Of a stretch of 64,000 nt of DNA, positions 44,776 through 56,249 are shown piece by piece. The stretch comes from Alectoria sarmentosa (lineage: Eukaryota > Ascomycota > Lecanoromycetes > Lecanorales > Parmeliaceae). The notes under the pieces were generated by a model. It saw only the letters and a program-made list of their open reading frames with translations, made no database searches and was not told where the DNA came from. The stretch covers positions 1 to 64,000 of the forward strand of contig WOGZ01000200.1 in assembly GCA_009733775.1 (NCBI GenBank). Reading direction: 5' to 3'. The translations under genes were made by a program, and so were the position numbers. Each line of letters starts with the position of its first letter. Within the stretch, counting starts at the first letter, position 1.

Positions 44776-46276
44776 TCATGCCCCTTCGCTACCAAACTCC
44801 GCCGTCCACTCGGCGCTCCTCTTGATATCTTCAGCGCTGACCGTCGGCCTCGCTCCCTTAACGGCCTTGACAAAATCTTTAAGTACAAGTGGCGGCTCGA
44901 GTAATTTGTCCGACTCGACTTCGGTCCATGACATCTCCATTGCACCTGCGTCACCAGGTGAGCAAGGCGTTAGCTTCTCAACTCCGTCGACGGTGACCTA
45001 GCAGTATCGTCAATAATAGCCTCGAAAATTTTGAGGCGGAGGAGAGATACCTTTTTATAATGCGTAGCCGTCTGAATCTTCCTCACCGGCTGCATCAACG
45101 CATCCTGAACTGCAATACTGATATCACTTCCACTGTACCCCTCACTCATTTGCCCTAATGTCTTGAAATCCGTCGGTTTCAGATCGCACGGCGTGGTGCC
45201 TACACTCATCTCAAACATTCTCATCCTCCCTGGCTGATCCGGCAAACTGATGTGGACTCGTCTTTGAAATCGTCGCCGTATTGCCGCATCGAGTTGCCAG
45301 GGAATGTTTGTAGCGCCAAGAATGAGGACACCTTTCGAGTCGCGGCCTACACCGTCCATTTGGACGAGGAGCTCTGTTTTTATGCGGCGGGAAGCTTCAG
45401 ACTCGCCTTCGCCACGAGGTCCGCAGAGAGCGTCGACTTCGTCGATGAAAATGATGGAGGGTTTATTTTCGCGGGCCATGTTGAAGAGTTGCTTTACTAA
45501 TCTGCGGCATACCGTTAGTTGCTGCTGTTTCCACTTTGACTGTGAACGACGGAGAGCTTACCGCTCGCTTTCACCCATCCACTTGGACACAAGGTCACTA
45601 CTGCTCACACTGAAGAATGTACTATTCGCCTCTGTAGCCACTGCTTTGGCAAGATATGATTTACCCGTCCCTGGCGGCCCGTAAAGTAATATGCCCTTCC
45701 ACGGTTGGCGTTTGCCGACGAATAGATGTGGGAATTTGATGGGTAGAATGACGGCCTCTTTTAGCGCCTCTTTTGCTTGCTCCAGACCTGCAACGTCTTC
45801 CCATTTGATGTTAGGCTTGTCTGTCAAGATTGCACCTGCAAGTGCCCCTCGTAGCTTCTTGGCTTCTGGATCTCCGTCGTCGTCATCGTCGTCCCTATAG
45901 CGCCTGAGAATTAGTCTCCTGTCGTGTACCAGCAGTTGAACGGCTTCACGTAGAAAGGTTGAAACACTCACTTCCCCTTTCCTCCACCCCCAGACACCTT
46001 CCCATTACTCCCAACCGCCGCTGGTTTCTTCTTATTGCTCTTATCCCCCTCCGCCAGATGCGTCTTCAGCTTCTCGGCCCTCTCCATGTATTCCCCGGCC
46101 TTTCCTCTGATCATGTCTTTCGACTTGACATTTTTCTCCCATTTTAACGCCAACATGAAAAGCTCCAAGGCCTGATAGTATAGCTGGTATGCCTTCTCAT
46201 ATTCGCCTGCAGTGTCGTTCTCGATGGCCTTTTTCACGACCTCAATCGCCCGGCCAAGAAAGTCTGTGTTGCTCAT
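44776..46276 (-). CDS. vps4: Vps4, ESCRT-III disassembly AAA ATPase
   Basis: Exons 46276-45972, 45903-45562, 45501-45051 and 44997-44776 join to 439 residues, the usual Vps4 length. Residues 1-78 are the MIT domain (MSNTDFLGRAIEVVKKAIEN...LYYQALELFMLALKWEKN), which binds ESCRT-III tails. A Gly/Lys-rich linker and an acidic DDDDDGDPEAKKLRGAL start follow. Walker A is GPPGTGKS (about 176-183), Walker B IIFIDEVDAL (about 232-241), and sensor 1/arginine-finger segments are ATNIPWQLD and RRRFQRRVH. The C-terminus (PPLVLKDFVKAVKGARPTVS, ending WTAEFGSEGA) is the Vps4 helical end. It acts at endosomes, at cytokinesis and in nuclear-envelope repair. Introns are 53-68 nt. No defects seen. Confidence 0.95.
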
Positions 46277-48402
46277 TTTCGCAGGCGCTGGTAAGGAAGG
46301 GAGAGGTGCCAAAGCTCTTCGTTGACAAGGTCGTGATTGTTCCTCGAGAGAGATGTGGGTTTGGTCCGGAAAATGGGGACCGTTGCCCAGAAATAGAGCT
46401 CTTGAACTTTTCAAGGAGGGGTCTAGAACTGTGGAAGCTTAAACTTCTAAGCAGTTCTGAGCAAGAAGCGGGCGAACTTAGATTTTCCGAGTGTCAAAAC
46501 CGTCTCTCGAGGGTGGTAATAGTGTAATAAGCAAAACAGCCAGAATAGGTAAACAAGCGCCAAGCCGAATGACGCCACCATCAGCCCTACGGATCCCAAA
46601 ATCTCGAATTCCTTGCTCACCACACGATACACAGTACTCTTGCTTTACAAGAGAATGTCAAACGGGATAATCAAATACCAAAAAAGGCAAAGAGATGCAT
46701 CCCCTTTCTTCAGTATTCTATGCTTGATTCAACAGCTGAGTCCCATTTCTCAGACCTTTCAGTATTCGTATCTTGTTTTCCCACCAGCGTCCAGAATTTG
46801 GACAGAAAAGGAGCAAAAACAATTGGTCAGGATCTTTGAATGGCGGGAAATCCGCAAGTGTGTCTTAAGTCTACTACATAACCAGTACTGGCAGCATGAT
46901 TGCAATTCATATATAGTGTTCTCGTTACATTGCAATACCACACTACTCAGTCCGAGTCCATTTAGCCCCCAGCCCATCTCCTTGTTCTTCTCCAATGTTT
47001 TTCCTTCAAATTTCTCTTCCATTCACAATCCGGAAAACACATCGCCAGCTCTGGATGGGTTCTCAAGACTGCCTTTTCGGAAGAAGATGGTGGAGACGGA
47101 TCTTTGATGGAAGTCTTCTACGGCGTCTTCAGACTCTGGCAAATACAACACAGCACTTCGCTACCTCTAGCCATGAAGATCTAGATCTCCATTCTCGTCT
47201 ATATACTGCCTGCTTCCGCCCAAGCCAGCACAAGTCGACAGATCTCTTCGAATTGTTGAGTACAATATACAGGTAAAGAGTTGAAAATCCTTTTACATCA
47301 ATTTGATAAGACGAAGGATCCCTTCTGAGCCTTACACAGTGTTTTTGATATTGTCAGATGACTTTAGGGATAGATGGGAATTCGATGGACGTAGAAACAC
47401 GTTATTTCTATCAAGCCTCCTGCAAGATATTTAGCCCCACCAGGTCAAGTCAGCTAGGCTACATATAGCTAGTCAAAGAAAGCAGCATCTCCCAACTCTG
47501 GAATGATTCCCATTGCTGCGTTTATATTTTTGTTGTCACGTGCAATACACTGTATTTTATGCCAGCTCAGCTCTTTCCTAGGTGCTCCTGAATCTATTTG
47601 GACTTTGTTGTTTCATAATCAAGATGAAACAACGAGTCGATGCTGGAAGGGTCAAGGCTACAGGCGAAAACTTTTGACAACCAATCGAAAAGCCGTTCTA
47701 GAAACATCTGTTCAGATGATGTGGTGATCCTGCACGACCGCTCAATGAGAGACGTGCACATAATCTTGTAATGCAAGTTTCAAAGAGTTGATCCCAGATC
47801 CCTCATATTCCGTGTACATAAAGGGATGAACTCCCATAGCCGACACCCACCAAACGACTCCGCAGTACACCTTACTATACGCATGCATGTTTCACGAATG
47901 TTTCTTCGCTCCCCAAGGCCTCAGTAGCGATGATTTACTAGCATTCGGAAAAGATCTTTCACAACGAAAATCGGAATACTTGTTCGAAACTCTGTGTACA
48001 CCGACTCGATTTTCGCTTGTTGAGATTCGAGGACAGAGGACAGGACTGAAGTGGTCATTGTCTCTCACCTTTGTCGAGTATCGCTCGTAGGTAGCAGCGT
48101 TTTGGTCTGGTGCCTCGAAGGATTTCAGCTCAGCGCGCTTCGCCACCATTCTGCTGCAGGATGTGGCTTTATGTTTTGGCTACTGCACTGCATGTGCTGC
48201 GGTATCAGAAGGATGACCACCCCTAGCAAAGATCTGCTATTTATCAGTTCCCCCCTGTATGAAAACGGGTTGCTACTGTTGATCGCCACCGTCCTTCTCC
48301 CACCTTGGCCAGCTCAACCTCAAAGACTGCCCGAAAACCCTCTACAAACTTTCTACAAACGGGCGAAGAGAGCGCTTTCAAAGCCTGAAGTCACTGATTG
48401 AA
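46277..48402. other. Intergenic region, ~2.1 kb
   Basis: I found no gene. Open frames at 46613-47107 and 47887-48090 (ATG, MFHECFFAPQGLSSDDLLAF...) lack recognisable domains. The stretch is AT-richer than its flanks and could hold old relics. Confidence 0.5.
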
Positions 48403-50203
48403 ATGGTAGACCGTCATTCCACGTTGGAGCTCGTCGAGCACGATGGCCGTTCCACTTTGGAGCTTGTTAGGCACGATGAGACTGCCAGAGCTCCAGAACG
48501 AGACAACGATGCGACCGCATTTGAGCTTGATGCAGGCTGTCTTGCGCCGGAGGTATGTGGAAAAATCTGTTGGCAGAAGTTTGGTTCTGATCATGGACAC
48601 AGGCTCTGCCTGGCACAGCACCGCAGTTGCACTACAGAAATTCGCTGCCTGAAGTCAACAGCAGTATCGAAAAGTCCACAGAGCAGCCTACCGGACGGGA
48701 TGCCCCCAAGTCTCTGGTGAGATTGATACGGATCGTCGTGGTGCTCCTAGTTGTTGCAGCAACCGCAATCGGGGTTGGGGTTGGAATTTGGCATACTAGA
48801 AGAAACAGCTCTTCTTCGATCCCGTATGATCTCCTCATAGATCTACACTTCAATTTACTCATCTTTTCAGTCCACCGGTCGCTAGTCCATCGGTTCACAA
48901 CTCACCCACGCCACGTGCACCTACCAATATGTCCACTGCACAAACCATTCTCAACGATACGTCACTCGCAGCTGTAATACTCGCTAACGGTGACCGACAT
49001 TTGTACTTTCAGGATAATACTGGTACAATTCGATATGCAGTCCGCACTGCATTGACTAGTGAATGGGACACAAAGCCTTATCTAAGCATAAGTTTTTCTT
49101 ATGCACAAAATCTTGGTTTAAACGCAAAAAATAAAACACCTCTTGCAGTCACTGCTACTGGACCTCAGGGTTCAGAGACTGTACTGGCCCTAGCTCTATA
49201 TTTGCATGTTCTCTGGGTGTGCTGACTTATGAGTATAGATCGAACTGTTCTACGTTTCGCAAAGTCACCATCTAAACAGTACTTATACAGACAGTAACTT
49301 CATAAACTGGCAGTATGATACTAATAATGGCCTCACAAAATACGTCACAGCATCAAACACGCGGTCGCTATCTGTCACCTCAAATCCGTACGGACTCAAT
49401 AGCAATGACACTCTGCCTGGAAATGCTACATCAACCACTGCGCTTCTTTTCTACGAAAATTCGAATGCGAACGTAAGCGCGCTATTGAGGACCGCCAAGC
49501 AATGCGTACTAGGCGAAGGGGGCAATGAGAATATAACGTGCATTCCTAAGTCCGACATCGCCAACGCATCTATCCCCATGACTGGCTTTACCGAGAATTG
49601 GACCGACAATAGCAGTGCCCTGCGCAACTCCTATACAGAGCTGGGCCACTATACAAACGTTAACCTTGGCACCCCATTTGCTAGCGTAAAAGGACCATTG
49701 ACCCAAGGAGGAGCCGTGGCCACCTTTTCTGTGCAAACATTTTTTACTGAAAGCTCTATGACACCTTTACTCTCAGACAACCTCACATTTTCAGAGACCT
49801 CTATTGACATGTTCATGTACACCGGCGAAAGCGGGTTTTTTAATTATAGTAAGCACTGATAGTTTCGGTATCCTAGTTCCAGGGCTAGAAATTGACAGCA
49901 CTAGGCGAAACTGTCTTTACTTCGGACTATGACTCAATTCATCAATCAGACATTGTAGCGATAGGTTCAGAAACGGTATTGTTTTGGATCAACGGAACCG
50001 AGCCCGTCATTATTCCTGCCCTAAACCCAACATTGCCAGGAAATAAATTTCCTTTCACCAGACTTGCTAGTGTACTCACGCCTGATAATTCAACCACTTT
50101 ATTGTATCATCAGATGAATGGTAATACATTTGCTGAGGAGCAATGGGACCCTTCAGTGCCTGATTGGGGTTCCCCAACATACATAACTGTATTACCGTCC
50201 TAG
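48403..50203 (+). CDS. Second membrane-anchored, lectin-like protein
   Basis: Exons 48403-48552, 48627-48823, 48871-49180, 49239-49848 and 49899-50203 join in frame to 523 residues. Introns are 47-74 nt; the third donor is GTACTG, slightly unusual. The N-terminal cytosolic part begins with an internal repeat, STLELVEHDGR then STLELVRHDE. Residues 82-104 (LIRIVVVLLVVAATAIGVGV) form the single membrane helix, followed by a Ser/Pro/Asn linker and an outside domain rich in NxS/T sites. This includes DRHLYFQDNTGTIRYAVRTA, ELFYVSQSHHLNSTYTDSNF and GLTKYVTASNT. The architecture copies that of the lectin-like gene at 28504, and propeller-like blades are probable, but similarity is weaker and no sugar-binding residues can be pointed to. 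Confidence 0.65.
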
Positions 50204-50825
50204 GCTTCGATACGCGCTTGTGAAAACATCCAGAGAATCTTGAGGAGTAGCTCGGCTGGGGGCGATGTCGATCCTTTTGATGTCTCCGTATTTGCAAGGC
50301 CTCGGAGAATGCGAACTCTGTCTTGAAGTGTTGAACGCGGTTGAGGATCGAATTAAGCGTCAATCGATGGGAATATCTCTTCATAGAATTGTGTTTGAGG
50401 CTTATACTCTTATGTTGTTGGATACTGGGGAGTGCATCCTTTGAATTATATCAGGTCTTGGCTCTGTTTGTGAGGGCGCTTCTTTTGATATCGCTTCATG
50501 ATGAGTACATATTGTATGAAGGCGTCATCGATTGAAGAAGAATAGGGACTTTACTTAAATGGCCTACAACCAGCTAAAATATGTTCACTCTCCTGGAAAA
50601 TTTGCTGATAGCTGCTAGATGATAGCACGTGCGCACCCTAGTCCCTTTCGGAGACAATTCTAATATTTCGATGAAAGGATCTGAGCAAGTAAACAGCCTT
50701 AGCTGTAGGCGAAGTCCCCTACACAAGGCCTTGCACTTACCCTCTCTAATCTTCAGTCCAGGCTACACACTACTCTCGTCACTCGCCCCAAACGTCCAGA
50801 AATGTTCACCTAGACACACAGCATC
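50204..50825. other. Intergenic region
   Basis: No gene or notable repeat seen. Confidence 0.45.
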
Positions 50826-51375
50826 ATGGAAAAGAACCCCAGTCTCGAGTTTTTGTATCGTAATCTATCTACATTCGCTACAGCCGCTCTAGCCGTAAAT
50901 GTGTCCTGGACATACTATAGCCCCGGCGACTCCCTTGCGGATTGGCTAGCCTCCACGATGCCCATTTTATTGACCGGGTCTATACGATTCAATCTTCTCT
51001 TCTCCACAGCCAATGACAAAAGCTCCCGTCATTGTTCAAGCCTTAGCGACCCCTACAGACCAAGCGGACACGCGAGGATTGCATTCCGGATGTCGACGAA
51101 CACTGCTCGAGAAGATCGTCACATGTTTTACGTCCAGGTCGTTGCAATTACGGCGGGTCTTGGTGCCTCGATGCATCTGCTTTTACGGACGGCTCTTACT
51201 TTGTGAGGACGTGCTTGGCGGGTATGCGAAGACCGACCCCAATGGTCTTCTGCTCTTGGTGACTCTCTACAGCGGTGTCTTGGGTTTCTCTCTGCTCTTG
51301 ACTTGGATGCCGATGTGGAGGTTGCAGCAGACTAAACGTATTTCCATTGGTGAGCTGTGTAGGGGGAGGTTCTAG
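50826..51375 (+). pseudogene. Small four-helix membrane protein with a frame break
   Basis: From ATG 50826 the frame gives MEKNPSLEFLYRNLSTFATA and hydrophobic segments near residues 14-30, 42-58 and 100-124 (VQVVAITAGLGASMHLLLRT), stopping at TGA 51204-51206. The next frame, overlapping the end, continues with CEDVLGGYAKTDPNGLLLLV and a fourth helix (LYSGVLGFSLLLTWMPMW) to TAG at 51373-51375. A single base change of frame near 51190-51205 would give one protein of about 183 residues. I see no workable intron, so either a frameshift or a three-helix product followed by a chance frame. The family is unknown. Confidence 0.4.
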
Positions 51376-52810
51376 GGACGGCCAACGCTGGCTCGAGGGC
51401 TAGGCTAGAAATTCTCCGTCGCAATCGAAGGCGGAAGATATTGGCAAAGTCCTGATAGAGTTGCGGAAATTGCAGACCAACGAATATTGATGGGGGGCCA
51501 GGAAAGACATATGATAGTCCTAGAGCTTCGGAAACACCATGCTGCATTCTCGGAACTGTCTTGAAGGAGTGCAAGAAAAGTGGAAAGGACATGACTTGAA
51601 AAAATGGTTTGTTATTTGTGCAGCCTCTAAGCTTTGTACGAAGTATGCGTTATATAGCAAGAAACCTAATTTTCTGCCCATTAAGTACCTAGCTAAAATT
51701 CCCAAACTTTTGCGCCCTTGACAACATACCTCTTTTCGATCCGAGTTATTTCACAGTGTTCCGGCAGTACAAAAAAGATCTCGCCACGCAGAATGAAATC
51801 AGCAATGGGGGAACACTGTCCCGAAGCTCGACGCATTCAGATGAGATGATTTCTACAGCTCATCGAGATTGATCAAGATGGTGAAGTTTCTTTGTTGACT
51901 GCGAGAATTCCCTTAGCCCCTCGGCCCTAAGCGACTCGCTCAACAGGCCAATCAGCAAGCCTGTTCTACAGTACTCCCGCTGGACCAATCTCGATTGGCT
52001 ACCTCGTGCTTCGAACTTCGAAATTCTACAAACACCTGTGTCCAACTAGCTCAGCCTCGTCCGAAGCTGTCGAGTGATTCACTTGCGCTGAAGATTTCTT
52101 GACATCCTCTCTGACTCAGCGATTACTCATACATACACTATCCATAGACAATTTCGCTTTGAATCGGATTGCGTCTGTACTCCTGCCCGTTCATTCCATC
52201 TTTCTCCCTGCGCAGCTGCAAATAAAATATTGCTGCAACAGCGGCGCTATCTTCAGGAAACTCAGCTGAAGATGCTCTATAGCATCTGCTCTCCTGCTCA
52301 GTGCTTGGTCTATTTCAGACCCTCCCTTGTCTTTGGCTACTCTCTGAGCTCTTTGAACGCAAAATCTCGCCTCAGAGATACCTTGATTTTACAGCAGTGA
52401 AGTTCGCTGGCTATCAACCAAACATGCAGCGCTCGATCCTCAGCGTCGTTACTGTCCTGTTCACCTTAGCCTGTGGCTAACGTTTCGAGAAAGCAGCCTT
52501 TGAATTTCATTGGACGATTTCCAATGAATGTTGCTCAGAACACAGTCGTTGGCACCTTAACGAGAATATAACCGGCGGTGTCTGACTCCGTGGGAAATAA
52601 TACAGGGGCGATGCTCCATGCAAGGTTGATACCCGTGAGTCTCACAAGATGACGTGGCCGTCCGGTGTTGGAATCTGATGCAGCACTACCCCTCAGTGGC
52701 AAATGTCATGTGCAAATGTCATATGTGTGTCAAGGTACTAGCGGTTTTGTGCTAGTATGTAAGTAGCAAGGGGCTTACCAGATTTCACGAGGCGGGAACA
52801 TCCATCCTCA
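51376..52810. other. Intergenic region, ~1.4 kb
   Basis: No complete gene. At 52424-52480 an ATG opens a perfect signal-peptide-like stretch (MQRSILSVVTVLFTLACG) that meets TAA after 18 codons. The frame stays open beyond that stop for about 34 codons, including NECCSEHSRWHLNENITGG, so a decayed secreted-protein gene is possible. Confidence 0.4.
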
Positions 52811-54653
52811 ATGGCCCCAGTCAATGACGACTCTATCCAGTGGATCTACACCGTGGACCTTGATCGCGAGGTCTTCACTGTCAATAACGGGGCTTACTTC
52901 AAGCTTGACCAGGTCCCGCATATCGATTGGATTAGATCTCTTGCTAATGGAGGACTTGGGGATACGATCTATCTGCCAGGTGCCGTACCTATGGAGGCTG
53001 TCACGAGTCTCATGGTTGAGTACATTTTTCAGAGCAGTGAGCTCTCAAATACTTTGAGTGATCCCACTGTAAGCGAGGTAGGTCCCATCTATCGCTACTG
53101 TATCTGTTGAACAGACTCTGATACTTGTTAGACTGCCGCACATGTCCCCCAAGTGGTTGTTCCTAAGAATATCAAAGAATTCCATGGCGTCAACGCCATG
53201 GACCAATCAAGAGAAGGCTCATGTTTTACGTATGGTCTCACGTCACCGAAGGTATACTTGCTGCTACACTCCTACAATTGAGTCCAGAGCATCTTCCGTT
53301 TCGCGACATGGCCTAAACGGCCCTTTGCCTGGCGGCTGGGCGGGAAGAACATCACGGTTGTTTCCAGCAAGGGATTGAGTACCAACGGTATTTTTGGGTT
53401 CATCCAACAAGGACCGAAGTACAATGAAAGCATCAGCGTTCTCGCATCTGAAGCTCATCTGCATGGTTTCCCTCCTGGGTCCTCGCCAGAAGCTACAATC
53501 TACTGGCTTGGTAATATTTTGGTCGTCCTCACTGCTCAGCTTTACCCCCCTAGTACCGCTGATGAAGGGATAGCACAAGTTGTTCGTTATTGCCAGAAGA
53601 ACCAGCCGGCTGAGTGTGTCGATGCCGTTTTAATCTCCATCGAGCATGTAGTCCTGATCCACGTCACTCCAGGCGAAAAGGTCCAGCACACCGCTATCAT
53701 GCCGTTATTCAATATCGACAACCACCTCACAATGACGGCTGACGAGCGATATGCAAAGTCCTATCTAGAAAAGCTCGCAGCAGATGACGAGAATTTCATG
53801 GAAAAGGAGGCTCGGAAACTGTGGAACGCCCATCGAGAGAGAATGCTCAAGCATGATGGGATAAATCTAAACTATGGAGATGACAAAAAATTCTATATTA
53901 TGGACTCGGAAGGAGATGAGGATGAAGAGGACTCGGAAGGAGAAGAAGAATCTGCATTGTGCGCGACTAAAGTCAAGGGGGACGTTAGCTCCACTTTCTG
54001 TGCTCTGGTGCCCCTCTTCGAAGCGGCCGCTATCAAGCGCATGCCCCTGGCTAGAGTCACAGACGGGCTTTTCCCAAACGAGATCTATACGCATATTATC
54101 AAGCATGTTACCGACATGGGGACACGAAAATCGCTCACGAATGTATCAAGAACATTTCGTCGCGTTTGCCAACCAAGAAGACCTCCTCGTCGCTGAAGGC
54201 TTGATCGTTGAACCTACCGACGCCTGTCGAAGCTGCGAAGAAGCTGATGGAAGCCCCAAATGGGTTCGAGAAGCACGACCTCACCACCAACGGGACTCAG
54301 TCACAGGTTCAAATGGAAGAGAGCCGGTGGTCTCTTTGACCGCCGTGGAGGCGCGTCGTGCAAGGTAGCAAATCGCGACAGGGTACGGCAAGAAGAGCCT
54401 TCTGGCGGAGGTGGCGTTCAGATTAGCCAAGGTCTGGATGGGCGCCTCCGTCGCACTTTTCGGCGTTGATGTTCTTCTACACTCTACACATCCCATCACA
54501 TCTCTTGCAAGAATTCCGATTTGCAAAGGCTCAATTCCGTGCCAGTCGCTAGATTTCTTGGAGAGAGAAATCTTTGAAAAGACGAACACGTTGTTCTCTC
54601 CCCTTTCCTCGAAAGTTGGGCTCGGGATGAAAACGAATAGGCATAGACGTTAA
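52811..54653 (+). pseudogene. Multiply broken F-box-type fungal gene
   Basis: Exon 52811-53077 (WIYTVDLDREVFTVNNGAYF...) splices over a 54-nt intron to a frame from 53132. That frame is cut by TGA at 53279-53281 but continues in the same phase (VQSIFRFATWPKRPFAWRLG, later AVLISIEHVVLIHVTPGEKV and ERYAKSYLEKLAADDENFME) to 54196. An F-box lies near 54070-54170 (LFPNEIYTHIIKHVTDMGTR). The expected sequence then continues in other frames: EDLLVAEGLIVEPTDACRSC, RFKWKRAGGLFDRRGGASCK and FRLAKVWMG, so at least three more frameshifts. Neighbouring housekeeping genes are error-free, so decay is likelier than sequencing error. The family, recalled from memory, is a lineage-expanded fungal F-box protein of unknown function. 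Confidence 0.6.
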
Positions 54654-56249
54654 GGAGGTCGGGTCACTGTTGTAAACCTTGAGAAGATATAGTAATCGTG
54701 GAGGCACGATCTATCCTTGCTTCCGATATCCCATTCAAATAACGAGAGCGTTATAATTCAGGGGTTTCCGACTCAACATCAAATAAGTAAGTCCCTTACT
54801 GCAAACCCATCGGGACTCAAGCAACGGGGACACCCAGAAGAAAAAAAATGTTTCTTGGTTCTGCGATTGGTCTTTTTCAAATAAAATTTAATTGTAATAA
54901 TTTTGAAATATTTTGTTGCGATCGTTGTCATTCCAAAACGTTACTGCGTTGCAAAAGTAGAGCATTTTGATGTTTGTGCCAAGATATTTCACGTCTCAGG
55001 CGTTAATCCATGGGATACATGCGATCTAAAGCTGACACACCTACCTAGCCTTTCCAAACCCGCAATCATCCCACCAGGAGAAACGGAAACCCAAACCTAT
55101 CAAATCACATCAAATCAGAAACGATGCCATCGCTGTATTAAAATTCCAAATCACGATATCCCAAACCCCCTCACATCACAGAACCCCCGCCATCCTACTC
55201 AGGAAACTTCCAGCTCGCGGCTCAGGTTTTAGCGTCTCTTTTTCAAGATATTGATATTGATATGAGGTGGCTAGGGTAGCAAGTATCACGGGCGGTCTCT
55301 GAAGACGAAGAAAAGATGAACGGAGGGTGGAAAATAGCACGATCGGGTAAGTAAGGGAAAATAAGGGAAGTATCCACACACGTCCAAAGCGAGCGTCGAT
55401 ACCAGCGTCGAGCTCACGTGATCTATCTTGGAACAGGGTGGTGGCGGCGCGCGTTACCACCCTTAAATGGATTGATTAATTACCAGAACCAGACGAGGCG
55501 ATCTCTGAGCCCGAAATCACCCCGGGGTATCTCTCATAATTCTTCTCATCACGTACGTTCGTTCTCGAGTGATGTTATTTTCGCAAGCCCTCGGACCCTC
55601 TGCTTATCTCGTCTCCCGTTCCGATTTGACGTTGCCGATTTTTCCACGTTGGTAGTCTTTGACGATTTGTGTGTGCTGTCACGGAATCACTGTGGCGTGG
55701 TCATACCTCTATGGTGTGTTTGTGTCATGGTTGAGGAGTATTCTCTGTGCCTGCGGGGGCAAATACTTTGTATGTGTGGTGCCGACCTGTCAAGCCGGCC
55801 CTGCGAACGAGATCCTAGCCCGAGGAGTGTACTTGGTCCGTGACAGATAGATACCTTGAGCGGTATCTGCGAAGTGCCGGACTGCGTTTTCCACCCGGGG
55901 ATTGGCTCAGAACGACTTCGGTGGTGTTGAGGGAGGTGATGTTTCCCTTTACCGGCCGACATGTGATTTGAGAATGTTGCTTAAGGAAGGGGTCGTTCCT
56001 GGTGATGGAAACTTTAAGCTTGTTGGAGACTTGGAGTCAGCTGTTACTTCTCTTCTCAAAATCCACTCCGTCTGGACAGATGCTGCTGTAGAATTGGTTT
56101 CTATAGAAATCTATAATTACCGCTCGAAGATGAAGCGGAACTATAAGAAATTGAGCTTCGCGGGCATTGGTCAAACAATAGTTGCGCGAGCCTTTGTCGA
56201 GGATTATGAGCACGTATTCAACAGTAGGTATTCTAGTCACATCGGAAGG
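54654..56249. other. Intergenic region, ~1.6 kb
   Basis: No supported gene. A + strand frame from 55902 to 56279 (LRMLLKEGVVPGDGNFKLVG...) is open without an ATG and runs into the 3' end of the next gene on the other strand. A TTGATATTGATATGAGG repeat occurs near 55250. Confidence 0.45.
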
